This document shows, one piece after another, positions 18,581 through 26,291 of a stretch of DNA of 64,000 nucleotides (positions are counted from its first letter, which is position 1; the number at the start of each line of letters is the position of its first letter). This stretch comes from Rhizobium chutanense (GTDB taxonomy: Bacteria; Pseudomonadota; Alphaproteobacteria; Rhizobiales; Rhizobiaceae). Position numbers and translations under genes: made by a program. The stretch is from assembly GCF_002531935.1 (NCBI RefSeq), contig NZ_NWSV01000004.1, positions 310,001 through 374,000 on the forward strand. Direction: 5' to 3'. A model generated the notes under the pieces. It did no database searches, was not told the DNA's origin, and saw only the letters and a program-made list of their open reading frames with translations.

Positions 18581-19393
18581 TCAGACCCGCGCGTTGAGAT
18601 AGTCCATGCTGGCGCGGAGCACGCCGGCCGGGTCCTTGACCGCATGCACCTCGGCTGCGAAGGGCTCGAAGGAGAACGGGCCGGCATAGCCCGCCTGCAG
18701 CAGCGCCTTAATCTGCCCGGCATTGTCGAGCCGGTCGTCGGCGCCGACGAGCACACGATGGGAGTCGCGCATGTCGGCAACGGAAACGGCAGGGTCGCTG
18801 ACGCCCGAAATGTGCACGAGGCCGGCGAGTTCCGGGAAGGTCGCGGCTTCACCGGCAAGGTGATGGTGGAAGGTGTCGTGGACGAGCCTGAAGGTCGATT
18901 GTGCGCCGAGCTCCCTGATCGCCTCGGCCGCCTCGGTTTTCGAGCGTAGCGAGCAAATCTCGAAACCAAGCGGCTCGACGAGGCCTGTGATTCCGGCTTT
19001 TTCAAGCATCGGCTTCAGCGCCGCCAGAGACTGGCGCAGATTGACCTGGCGTTCGCCGTCGGCACAGCCGGTGCCGTCGTTCTTCGGAACGAGGACCAGC
19101 GCCTTGGCGCCGCAGGCGCTGGCATAATCGATCAGTTCCTGCGCTTCGCGCGCACGGGCTTCATTCCACTCGTTGAAACGCTGCAGGGCATTGATCGAGA
19201 TGATCGTCAGGCCCTGACGGGCAGCGGCCTCTCTGATCGCTTCGGGTTTGGTGCCGTCGAGAATGGCATTGCCGGAAAGGTCGTTGCGGATCTCGACAGA
19301 ATCAATGCCGAGCGACTTTGCCAGCGCGAAGAAATCATCGATGGCGAGCGACGGCGCGGCCATATGGTTGAGCGCAAAGCGGATCGAAGTCAT
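18581..19393 (-). CDS. Sugar phosphate isomerase/epimerase-type TIM-barrel protein (IolI/MocC-like)
   Basis: A 270-residue xylose-isomerase-like TIM barrel. It begins IRFALNHMAAPSLAIDDFFALAKSLGIDSVEIRNDL, and has the GLTIISINALQRFN strand, EPLGFEICSLRSK (metal-ligand Glu), LVHDTFHHHLAG (Asp/His) and the late Arg/Glu positions (DSHRVLVGADDRLDN, PFSFEPFA), consistent with inosose or keto-inositol isomerases and dehydratases. It lies 169 bp downstream of a LacI-type regulator on the same strand and near mocDEF-like genes, which favours an inositol-derivative substrate. The exact reaction is not settled by sequence. Confidence 0.65.
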   Translation of the reverse strand: MTSIRFALNHMAAPSLAIDDFFALAKSLGIDSVEIRNDLSGNAILDGTKPEAIREAAARQGLTIISINALQRFNEWNEARAREAQELIDYASACGAKALVLVPKNDGTGCADGERQVNLRQSLAALKPMLEKAGITGLVEPLGFEICSLRSKTEAAEAIRELGAQSTFRLVHDTFHHHLAGEAATFPELAGLVHISGVSDPAVSVADMRDSHRVLVGADDRLDNAGQIKALLQAGYAGPFSFEPFAAEVHAVKDPAGVLRASMDYLNARV

Positions 19394-19562
19394 GACGGAT
19401 TATCCTCCTCGTCTCCGCGATATCGGCGGAGCAGTTCCTCGTGAATGGGCGAGCGAATCTCTATCGGAATTCCCGAGGCAATCCATCGGTGATCACCCTC
19501 ATTGCTGCAAGAATGTCAGCCGGAATGATAGAATTCCATCATTTACCGGATGTTCTCTGGCC

Positions 19563-20591
19563 TCAGATGTTCTCGGAGATATAGATATCGAAAGGCAGGA
19601 AGGATTGGCCGGGAACCGCGGCCTCGCCATGCTCGATCGCGCCGAGCATCAGCGACAAAAGCTCCTTGCAGAGCGCCGGCAGCGGGGTGGCGACCACCAT
19701 GGTGACGATATCGTCGGCAAGACCGGCCTTGCTCTCCGGCGTCAGCTCGTTGACGACAAGCACGATCCGGCCGTCGACGCCTTCCTCGCGGAATGCGGAA
19801 ATCGCCCCTTCCATGCCGCCGCCGCAGACATAGAGACCGACGAGATCGGGATGTTTCTGCAGCAGCGTCAGCGTCGCCTCATGGGTGATTTCGGCGGTCT
19901 CCAGATTGATCAGCGTATCGACGACATCGAACTCCGGCGCATTCTCGCGGAAATAGGAGCGGAAGCCGATCTCGCGCAATTCATGGCCGTGGAAACGATG
20001 GCTGCCGACGAAACAGGCGACCTTGCCGGGCTTCTTCGCCGTTCGCGCAATCGTCCAGGCGGCGGTGCGCCCGACCTTGCGGTTGTTGACGCCGACATAG
20101 GCGTCACGCACGCCGGTGGCGAGATCGGAAAGCAGCGAGAAGACCGGAATGCCGCGCTCTTTCAATTCCTCGACCGCCGTCGTCACCGCCGGATAATCCG
20201 GGCCGACGAGCGCAACGGCCTGATTGCGGGCGCCGAGCGTCTTGATCTTCTCGACGATCGCCGCCGGTGTGGCGGCGGAGGGAAAATCGATCTGCGTCTG
20301 GATGCGCGCGCTGGTCACCAAACGCGCTGCGGTTTCGATCTCGCGCACGAAGCTCTGGTAGAAGGCCTGCGTCGGTTTCTGCAGCAGGAAGGCCAGCTTA
20401 TATTGCGGCAGATCCTCGAAGACGCGCTGCCGGATCAGGCCGACGGCATGATAGCCGATCTCCTGCGCCGCGTCATAGACCCGCCGCGCCGTTTCCTCGC
20501 GCACGCGGTGGCGGGCATTGAGAACCCGGTCGACGGTGGCGACGCTGACGCCGGAGGCGCGGGCGAGATCGGATATAGTGGGGCGGCGCAT
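19563..20591 (-). CDS. LacI-family transcriptional regulator with sugar-binding domain
   Basis: A 342-residue regulator. The N-terminal HTH (MRRPTISDLARASGVSVATVDRVLNARHRVREETARRVYDAAQEIGY, with the hinge helix) leads into a periplasmic-binding-protein-like effector domain. I chose ATG 20591; the frame is open to 20657 but upstream residues are not HTH-like. It diverges from the mocD-like gene, and a near-perfect 27-bp dyad (20610-20636) lies between, so it probably represses both directions and responds to a sugar or inositol ligand. Confidence 0.88.
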   Translation of the reverse strand: MRRPTISDLARASGVSVATVDRVLNARHRVREETARRVYDAAQEIGYHAVGLIRQRVFEDLPQYKLAFLLQKPTQAFYQSFVREIETAARLVTSARIQTQIDFPSAATPAAIVEKIKTLGARNQAVALVGPDYPAVTTAVEELKERGIPVFSLLSDLATGVRDAYVGVNNRKVGRTAAWTIARTAKKPGKVACFVGSHRFHGHELREIGFRSYFRENAPEFDVVDTLINLETAEITHEATLTLLQKHPDLVGLYVCGGGMEGAISAFREEGVDGRIVLVVNELTPESKAGLADDIVTMVVATPLPALCKELLSLMLGAIEHGEAAVPGQSFLPFDIYISENI

Positions 20592-20609
20592 GACGTTCCT
20601 GATGGATTC

Positions 20610-20636
20610 AATCACGAATGCGAGCCATTCATGATT
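20610..20636. promoter_or_regulatory. Candidate operator of the LacI-type regulator
   Basis: AATCACGAATG (20610-20620), 5 bp, CATTCATGATT (20626-20636): inverted arms matching at 10 of 11 positions, 18 bp upstream of the regulator ATG and about 90 bp upstream of the divergent oxygenase gene. Placement suits autorepression and control of the oxygenase operon. Confidence 0.6.
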
Positions 20637-20723
20637 GTTTTTGATAGATTGCATCAAGCCTGCATTGAGCCTCTTCCGAAGTCAACCTATTCTCTTCGGC
20701 AACGGCATAACGGGAGGCGGACA

Positions 20724-21812
20724 ATGGCGATCCAGGCAAAGAAACGAGACTACGACCTGCTCGGCGAAAGCGGCCGCACCGCCGTCGAGACGGGGCTGGC
20801 GGCAGCCGAATGGTATCACACCGATATTCCGCGCAAGGAGATGAAGGCGCTGATGCAGCGCTCCGATGCGCCGGCGATCCGTGACACCGTCATCTGGCTC
20901 GGCAGCATGGTCATCTTTGCCGGACTCGGCATCTACTTCTGGGGTTCGTGGATCGCACTGCCCTTCTTCCTCGCCTACGGCGTGCTCTACGGCTCGGCCT
21001 CCGACAGCCGCTGGCACGAATGCGGTCACGGCACCGCCTTCAAGACGCGCTGGATGAACGATGCCGTCTACCAGATCGCCTGCTTCATGATCATGCGCAA
21101 TCCGGTGACCTGGCGCTGGAGCCATACGCGCCATCACACCGATACGGTGATCGTCGGCCGCGATCCCGAAATCGCCGTCATGCGGCCGCCGGATCTGTTC
21201 CGGCTGGTGCTCAATTTCTTCGGCATCCTCGACGCCTGGCATGCGATGGTGGACATGCTGCGTAACGCCTTTGGCGTCATCAGCGCGGCGGAAAAGACCT
21301 TCATTCCCGAGATGGAGCAGCCGAAGGCGATCCGTTTCGCCCGCATCTGGCTGGTGATCTATATCGCCACCATCGCCGCCGCGGTCGCCATGGGCTCGAT
21401 CCTGCCGCTGATGCTGATCGGCCTGCCGCGCCTTTACGGCGCCTGGCACCATGTGCTGACCGGTCTGCTGCAGCATGGCGGCCTGGCCGACAACGTCATC
21501 GACCACCGGCTGAACAGCCGCACGGTCTATATGAACCCGATCAGCCGCTTCATCTACTGGAACATGAACTACCACGTCGAACATCACATGTTCCCGATGG
21601 TGCCCTACCACGCGCTGCCGAGGCTGCATGCGATGATCAAGCACGACCTGCCGGCGCCGAATCCGTCGATCTTGTCCGGCTATCGCGAGATGATCCCGGC
21701 CTTCCTGCGCCAGCTGCGCAACGAGGATTATTTCCTGAAGCGCGAACTGCCGGCCACGGCACGGCCTTATCGCGAAGAATTCCACACCGAGCTGGCTCCG
21801 GCCGCGCAATAA
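20724..21812 (+). CDS. mocD: MocD-like membrane fatty-acid-desaturase-family oxygenase
   Basis: A 362-residue di-iron membrane oxygenase. Three histidine boxes are clear: HECGHG (about 95-100), HTRHH (about 135-139) and HVEHH (about 288-292). Hydrophobic segments lie at about 55-92 and 210-240. ATG 20724 follows GGGAGG. The next two genes encode a Rieske-type ferredoxin and its reductase, a complete electron supply. The set matches mocDEF of R. leguminosarum, implicated in O-demethylation of the rhizopine 3-O-methyl-scyllo-inosamine. Here it may act on that or another methylated compound; other moc genes (mocA, mocB) are not in this window. Confidence 0.72.
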   Translation: MAIQAKKRDYDLLGESGRTAVETGLAAAEWYHTDIPRKEMKALMQRSDAPAIRDTVIWLGSMVIFAGLGIYFWGSWIALPFFLAYGVLYGSASDSRWHECGHGTAFKTRWMNDAVYQIACFMIMRNPVTWRWSHTRHHTDTVIVGRDPEIAVMRPPDLFRLVLNFFGILDAWHAMVDMLRNAFGVISAAEKTFIPEMEQPKAIRFARIWLVIYIATIAAAVAMGSILPLMLIGLPRLYGAWHHVLTGLLQHGGLADNVIDHRLNSRTVYMNPISRFIYWNMNYHVEHHMFPMVPYHALPRLHAMIKHDLPAPNPSILSGYREMIPAFLRQLRNEDYFLKRELPATARPYREEFHTELAPAAQ

Positions 21813-21833
21813 TCACGATCGAGGGAGGATAAG

Positions 21834-22148
21834 ATGAGCGGAAACTGGATCAAAGTCTGCGGCAAGGAGGAGATCGACGAAGAGGATGTCATCCGCTTCG
21901 ATCACGACGGGCGCACCTTCGCCGTCTATCGCAGCCCCGACGATGAATTCTTCGCGACCGATGGGCTCTGCACCCATGAACATATCCATCTCGCCGACGG
22001 GCTTGTTATGGATGAGATCATCGAATGTCCGAAACATAATGGCCGCTTCAACTACAAGACGGGCGAAGCCAAGGGCGCACCGGTCTGCGTCAACCTCAAG
22101 ACCTATCCGGTCAAGGTCGAAGGCGGCGCCGTCTTCATCTCGGTCTGA
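21834..22148 (+). CDS. mocE: MocE-type Rieske [2Fe-2S] ferredoxin
   Basis: A 104-residue Rieske-fold ferredoxin. The cluster ligands are Cys46/His48 (CTH) and Cys65/His68 (CPKH), spaced as in bacterial Rieske ferredoxins. It has no signal peptide, so it is cytoplasmic. It starts 21 bp after the oxygenase gene and is followed 11 bp later by the reductase. Expected role: carry electrons from the FAD reductase to the membrane oxygenase. Confidence 0.85.
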   Translation: MSGNWIKVCGKEEIDEEDVIRFDHDGRTFAVYRSPDDEFFATDGLCTHEHIHLADGLVMDEIIECPKHNGRFNYKTGEAKGAPVCVNLKTYPVKVEGGAVFISV

Positions 22149-22159
22149 GGGAGGCTGCC

Positions 22160-23386
22160 GTGGCTCATTTCGTTATCCTGGGCGCCGGCGAATGCGGGGC
22201 GCGCGCCGCCTTCGCATTGCGGGAAAAGGGTTTTGACGGCGAGATCACGCTTGTCGGCGCCGAAACTCTTCATCCCTATGAACGCCCGCCGCTGTCGAAA
22301 GCGGGGGCCGCCGATGCAAGCGATCCGAAATTCATCGCGACGGTGGAAAAATATGAAGACAGCGGCATCCGGCTGCTGACCGGTCTGGAAGCCAGGGATT
22401 TCGACGCGGCATCCAGGACCGTCACGCTTTCCGACGGGACGACGCTTTCCTATGACAGGCTTCTGCTGGCGACGGGTGCCGCCGCGCGCGCTTTTCCCGG
22501 CGCGCCGGACGGCAGCGCCCATATTCGCTCGCTGCGGACGCATCATGATGCGGCGGCGCTGCGCGATGTGATGAAGCCGGGGAAGCATATCGCCATTATC
22601 GGCGGCGGCTTCATCGGGCTGGAACTTGCAGCGACCGCGCGCCTGCTCGGCGCCGCGGTCACCGTCATCGAGGGGCTGGAACGCGTGCTGAAGCGCGGCG
22701 TGCCCGAGGAGATCGCCCATCTCCTGACCGAACGCCACCGCGCCGAAGGCGTCGACCTCCGCTGCGGCGTCTCGATCGAAGCGCTGACTGCGGAAGGCGG
22801 CAAGGCGCTGATCCGGCTGTCGGGCGGCGAGGTCATCGAAGCCGACCTCGCCCTGGTCGGCATCGGCGCGCGGCCGAATGTCGAGATCGCCGAAAGGGCA
22901 GGGCTCACGATCGACAACGGCATATCAGTCGATCCCTATCTCCAGACATCGGCACCGGATGTTTTTGCCGCCGGCGACTGCTGCTCCTTCCCGCTGTCGA
23001 TCTATGGCGGCCGGCGGGTGCGGCTCGAATCCTGGCGCAATGCCCAGGAGCAGGGCACATTGGCCGCGGCCAACATGCTCGGCCTCAATGAAGCTGTTTC
23101 GTCCGTGCCGTGGTTCTGGTCGGATCAATACGACATGACGCTGCAGATTGCGGGCCTTGCCGAAGGCGCCGTCACGCATCAGCGCCGCGACCTCGGCGCA
23201 GGCGCCTTCATTCTCTTCCATCTCGATGCCGGCGGGCGGTTGATTGCCGCCAGCGGCATCGGCCCCGGCAATGCGGTGGCGCGCGACATCCGCCTCGCCG
23301 AAATGCTCATCGCCGCCGGCGCCCATCCGGATCCGGCGGCACTTGCAGCCAGCGACATCAAACTGAAATCCCTGCTGGCCGCCTGA
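22160..23386 (+). CDS. mocF: MocF-type FAD/NAD(P)-dependent ferredoxin reductase
   Basis: A 408-residue rubredoxin/ferredoxin reductase-like flavoprotein. It has the FAD motif near the N-terminus (VILGAGECGARAAFAL), the ERPPLSK segment, the NAD(P) motif (IAIIGGGFIGLELAATARLLGA, about 143-164), and VFAAGDCCSFP with a C-terminal reductase domain (WFWSDQYDMTLQIAGL). The start is GTG 22160 after GAGGGAGG. It is the electron donor module of the oxygenase set. The coding sequence contains a 15/16 match to parS at 23059-23074. Confidence 0.85.
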   Translation: MAHFVILGAGECGARAAFALREKGFDGEITLVGAETLHPYERPPLSKAGAADASDPKFIATVEKYEDSGIRLLTGLEARDFDAASRTVTLSDGTTLSYDRLLLATGAAARAFPGAPDGSAHIRSLRTHHDAAALRDVMKPGKHIAIIGGGFIGLELAATARLLGAAVTVIEGLERVLKRGVPEEIAHLLTERHRAEGVDLRCGVSIEALTAEGGKALIRLSGGEVIEADLALVGIGARPNVEIAERAGLTIDNGISVDPYLQTSAPDVFAAGDCCSFPLSIYGGRRVRLESWRNAQEQGTLAAANMLGLNEAVSSVPWFWSDQYDMTLQIAGLAEGAVTHQRRDLGAGAFILFHLDAGGRLIAASGIGPGNAVARDIRLAEMLIAAGAHPDPAALAASDIKLKSLLAA

Positions 23387-23393
23387 GCCGCCG

Positions 23394-23432
23394 GATATTT
23401 TCACCCGATATTTTCACCCAATATTTTCAAGG
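23394..23432. repeat. Three tandem 13-bp repeats between mocF-like and PanB-like genes
   Basis: GATATTTTCACCC occurs twice exactly (23394-23406, 23407-23419), and a third degenerate copy (AATATTTTCAAGG) runs into the ribosome-binding site of the next gene. It is AT-rich against the background. Its role is unknown; it could tune spacing or translation of the next gene. Confidence 0.7.
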
Positions 23433-23441
23433 GAATTGACG

Positions 23442-24254
23442 ATGAAGAAACATAGACGCGCGACCGTCGCCGATCTGCTTGCCGAAAAGGGCAAGCGCCA
23501 GCTCACCATGCTGCGTGTCACCTCGCTGGAGGAGGCGGAAGCGGCGGAAAAGGCGGGGATCGACATCGTCTCGGTGCCGCCCTCGCTGCTCGGCCCGGTC
23601 TTTCGCGAGATCGCCCCGACGCCCTTTGCCATTCCGGGCCTCGAATATGGCGACCATGTCTCGGCCGAGGACTATCTGCGCGCCGCCTTTGCCGCGCTGA
23701 AGGCCGGCGGCGACGCGGTCTATTGCGCCGCCAGCCTGCAGACGATCCGGCGCATGCGCGACGAGGGCATCCCGGTCTGTGGCCATCTCGGGCTGATCCC
23801 ATCGAAGGCCACCTGGACTGGCGGCTTCCGCGCCGTCGGCAAGACGGCGGCAAGTGCGGCCGAGATCTGGCGGCAGACCAAGGCGCTGGAAGAGGCCGGC
23901 GCCTTCGCCGCCGAAATCGAAGTCGTGCCCGCTGATGTCGCTGCCGCCATCAGCAGCAACACCTCGATGCTGATGATCTCCATGGGCGCCGGCAGCGGCT
24001 GCGACGCCCAATATCTCTTCGCCGACGACGTGCTCGGCGCCAATCGTGACCACTATCCCCGCCATGCCAAGGTCTATCGCAACTTCGCCGCCGAACACGA
24101 CCGGCTGCAGCGCGAACGCATCGCCGCCTTCAGCGAATTCGCCGAGGATGTCAAAACAGGCGCCTATCCGGAAAAGCGCCACAACGTCGGCATCGACGAG
24201 GCGGAACTGAAGGTTTTCCTGCAGCAGTTGAGAAGTGAGACGGGGAATAGGTGA
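23442..24254 (+). CDS. PanB-like protein (ketopantoate hydroxymethyltransferase family), divergent
   Basis: A 270-residue protein of the PEP-mutase/PanB TIM-barrel superfamily. The second half matches PanB well: IPVCGHLGLIPSKATWTGGFRAVGKT, ALEEAGAFAAEIEVVP (retaining the catalytic Glu position) and GAGSGCDAQYLFADDVLG. The first half lacks the metal-binding Asp motifs: the VGDSLG position reads VSVPPSLLG, and the ADLPF and KIEGG positions are not recognisable. True PanB activity for pantothenate is therefore doubtful. It is in line after mocDEF-like genes, so it may act on a product of that pathway. ATG 23442 follows AAGGGA. Confidence 0.7.
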   Translation: MKKHRRATVADLLAEKGKRQLTMLRVTSLEEAEAAEKAGIDIVSVPPSLLGPVFREIAPTPFAIPGLEYGDHVSAEDYLRAAFAALKAGGDAVYCAASLQTIRRMRDEGIPVCGHLGLIPSKATWTGGFRAVGKTAASAAEIWRQTKALEEAGAFAAEIEVVPADVAAAISSNTSMLMISMGAGSGCDAQYLFADDVLGANRDHYPRHAKVYRNFAAEHDRLQRERIAAFSEFAEDVKTGAYPEKRHNVGIDEAELKVFLQQLRSETGNR

Positions 24255-24311
24255 GGGCGCTGGGGAGAAGGGGGAACCTACCGTTGGCTTCCGTCCCGCC
24301 CTGTGTCAGGA

Positions 24312-25250
24312 ATGATCCGTTCGACCCAACCGGAACGGAGTATTCGGGCCCCTGTGACGATCGGCTTTGCGCATGCGGAATTGATTGCGGTGCTCGTCGC
24401 GGTGACGGGGGACGAGCCGCGCGTGATGACGATCCGTTCCGGCAATGCGCTGCCGTCAGGCCCCTTCGAAATGGGCCATCGCACCCTGCAATCGGGCCTG
24501 CGCGAATGGGTGCAGGAGCAGACCGAGCATCCCGTCGGCTATCTCGAACAGCTCTATACCTTTGCCGACCGCGACCGGAACAACGATATCCCGGGCGGTC
24601 GGACGATCTCGATCAGCTATCTCGGCCTCGTCAACGAGCAATCGGGCGCCGGGCGGCCGGGATGGCACGGCTGGTACGAATATTTTCCCTGGGAAGATCA
24701 TCGGCAGGGCCGCCCGGTGGTGCTGGATGAGATCATGGCGCGCCTGAAGGCCTGGGCCGATGCCGATCCGCCCAGGCGCGACCACCGCCATCGCCGGGCG
24801 GATTTCACCTTCGGCCTCGACGGCGGCGGCTGGAACGAGGATCTGGCGCTGCAGCGCTACGAACTGCTTTACGAGGCGGGGCTCGTCACTGAGGCCGGAT
24901 GCGAAGCGGAGACCAATCTCGGCCGGGCGATGTTTGCCGATCATCGCCGGATTCTCGCGACCGGAATCGCCCGGCTGCGCGCCAAGATCAAATACCGCCC
25001 CGTCGTCTTCGAGCTGATGCCGGAGAGTTTTACCCTTCTGCAGCTGCAGCGCGCCATCGAGGCGCTCGCCGGCCTGACGCTGCACAAGCAGAATTTCCGC
25101 CGGCTGATCGAACAGCAGGAACTGGTCGAGGAAACCGGCGGCACCGAAAGCGAAACCGGCGGCCGGCCGGCCAAGCTCTTCCGCTTCCGCCACACGGTGC
25201 TCGAAGAACGGGCGTTGGCCGGAACGAAATTACCGCTCTCCCGCAATTGA
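24312..25250 (+). CDS. nadQ: NadQ-type Nudix-related regulator of NAD synthesis
   Basis: A 312-residue protein with a Nudix-like N-terminal domain (about 15-150: ELIAVLVAVTGDEPRVMTIRS..., ending IPGGRTISISYLGLV) without an intact Nudix catalytic box, and a C-terminal winged-helix part (FELMPESFTLLQLQRAIEALAGLTLHKQNFRRLIEQQELVEETGG... GRPAKLFRF). This layout fits the NrtR/NadQ regulators that sit beside nadABC in alphaproteobacteria. Two palindromes lie in the nadA promoter directly after it. ATG 24312 is used; GTG 24303 is possible. The nadA -35 overlaps its stop codon. Confidence 0.82.
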   Translation: MIRSTQPERSIRAPVTIGFAHAELIAVLVAVTGDEPRVMTIRSGNALPSGPFEMGHRTLQSGLREWVQEQTEHPVGYLEQLYTFADRDRNNDIPGGRTISISYLGLVNEQSGAGRPGWHGWYEYFPWEDHRQGRPVVLDEIMARLKAWADADPPRRDHRHRRADFTFGLDGGGWNEDLALQRYELLYEAGLVTEAGCEAETNLGRAMFADHRRILATGIARLRAKIKYRPVVFELMPESFTLLQLQRAIEALAGLTLHKQNFRRLIEQQELVEETGGTESETGGRPAKLFRFRHTVLEERALAGTKLPLSRN

Positions 25251-25305
25251 CATATGCTCATGGTGAGAATATCTATTTGTCCATGATATGCTCAAACAGA
25301 GCATA
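25247..25305 (+). promoter_or_regulatory. nadABC promoter with two regulator palindromes
   Basis: TTGACA (25247-25252), a 17-bp spacer and TATCTA (25270-25275) form the promoter. The -35 includes the nadQ TGA stop. Site 1, TATGCTC-5 bp-GAGAATA (25253-25271), fills the spacer exactly. Site 2, TATGCTC-5 bp-GAGCATA (25287-25305), is a perfect 19-bp dyad just past the predicted start. Their centres are 34 bp apart. Occupancy of either would block the polymerase, which fits NadQ repression when NAD is sufficient. Confidence 0.85.
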
Positions 25306-25319
25306 ATTAGGAGCCGGCC

Positions 25320-26291
25320 ATGAATCATCCTGTTTCCGCATCCTCGCTCTATGAACGCGTCAGCCGCGTCATTCCCAAAGCCGAATGGATGACCTTCGAA
25401 AACGACGTCGACGCCATCCTCGAACTCAAGCGTCGCCGCAACGCCGTCATCCTCGCCCATAACTACCAGACGCCGGAGATCTTTCACGGGGTGGCCGATA
25501 TCGTCGGCGACAGCCTGGCGCTCGCCCGCAAGGCGATCGAGGTCGACGCCGATGTAATCGTGCTGGCCGGCGTGCATTTCATGGCCGAAACCGCCAAGCT
25601 GTTGAATCCCGAAAAAACCGTGCTGATCCCCGATCTCGGCGCCGGCTGTTCGCTGGCGGATTCGATCACGCCCGAGGATATTGCCCTGCTGCGCCAGGCC
25701 CATCCCGGCGTGCCTATTATCACCTATGTCAACACCTCGGCCGCGGTGAAGGCCGCCTCCGACATCTGCTGCACCTCGGGCAATGCCAAGCAGGTGGTGG
25801 AATCGCTCGGCGTGCCGAAGGTGCTGATGATCCCCGACGAATATCTGGCGCGCAATGTCGCCCGCGAGACGGATGTCGAGATCATCGCCTGGCACGGCCA
25901 TTGCGAAGTGCATGAACTCTTCACCGCCGAGGATGTGCGCCAGCTGCGCGAAAACCATCCCGGCGTCACCGTGCTCGCCCATCCCGAATGCCCGCCCGAG
26001 GTGGTGGCGGAAGCCGATTTCGCCGGCTCCACCGCCGTCATGTCGGATTATGTCGGCAGGCAGAAGCCGGCGCGCGTCGTGCTGCTCACCGAATGTTCGA
26101 TGAGCGACAATGTCGCCGTCCACCACCCCGATGTCGAGTTCATTCGTCCCTGCAATCTCTGCCCGCATATGAAGCGGATCACCCTTGCCAATATCCGCGC
26201 CGCACTTGAGGAAAACCGCCACGAAGTGACGGTCGATCCGGCGATTGCCGTGGCCGCGCGCCGTGCCGTCGAAAGGATGCTGGCGATATGA
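25320..26291 (+). CDS. nadA: Quinolinate synthase A
   Basis: A 323-residue [4Fe-4S] enzyme that condenses iminoaspartate with dihydroxyacetone phosphate to quinolinate. Motifs are [65 protein letters not shown] and [12 protein letters not shown]; the conserved cluster cysteines are in GCSLAD, CPPEV and CNLCPH. It is the first gene of nadABC and overlaps nadB by 4 nt. It is repressed in all likelihood through the two palindromes before it. Confidence 0.96.
   Translation: MNHPVSASSLYERVSRVIPKAEWMTFENDVDAILELKRRRNAVILAHNYQTPEIFHGVADIVGDSLALARKAIEVDADVIVLAGVHFMAETAKLLNPEKTVLIPDLGAGCSLADSITPEDIALLRQAHPGVPIITYVNTSAAVKAASDICCTSGNAKQVVESLGVPKVLMIPDEYLARNVARETDVEIIAWHGHCEVHELFTAEDVRQLRENHPGVTVLAHPECPPEVVAEADFAGSTAVMSDYVGRQKPARVVLLTECSMSDNVAVHHPDVEFIRPCNLCPHMKRITLANIRAALEENRHEVTVDPAIAVAARRAVERMLAI

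Noticed and set aside
19248..20723. Long N-terminal extension of the mocD-like gene
   Set aside because: The frame is open for about 490 codons upstream, but this is antisense to the LacI gene; the desaturase homology and GGGAGG ribosome-binding site place the start at 20724.
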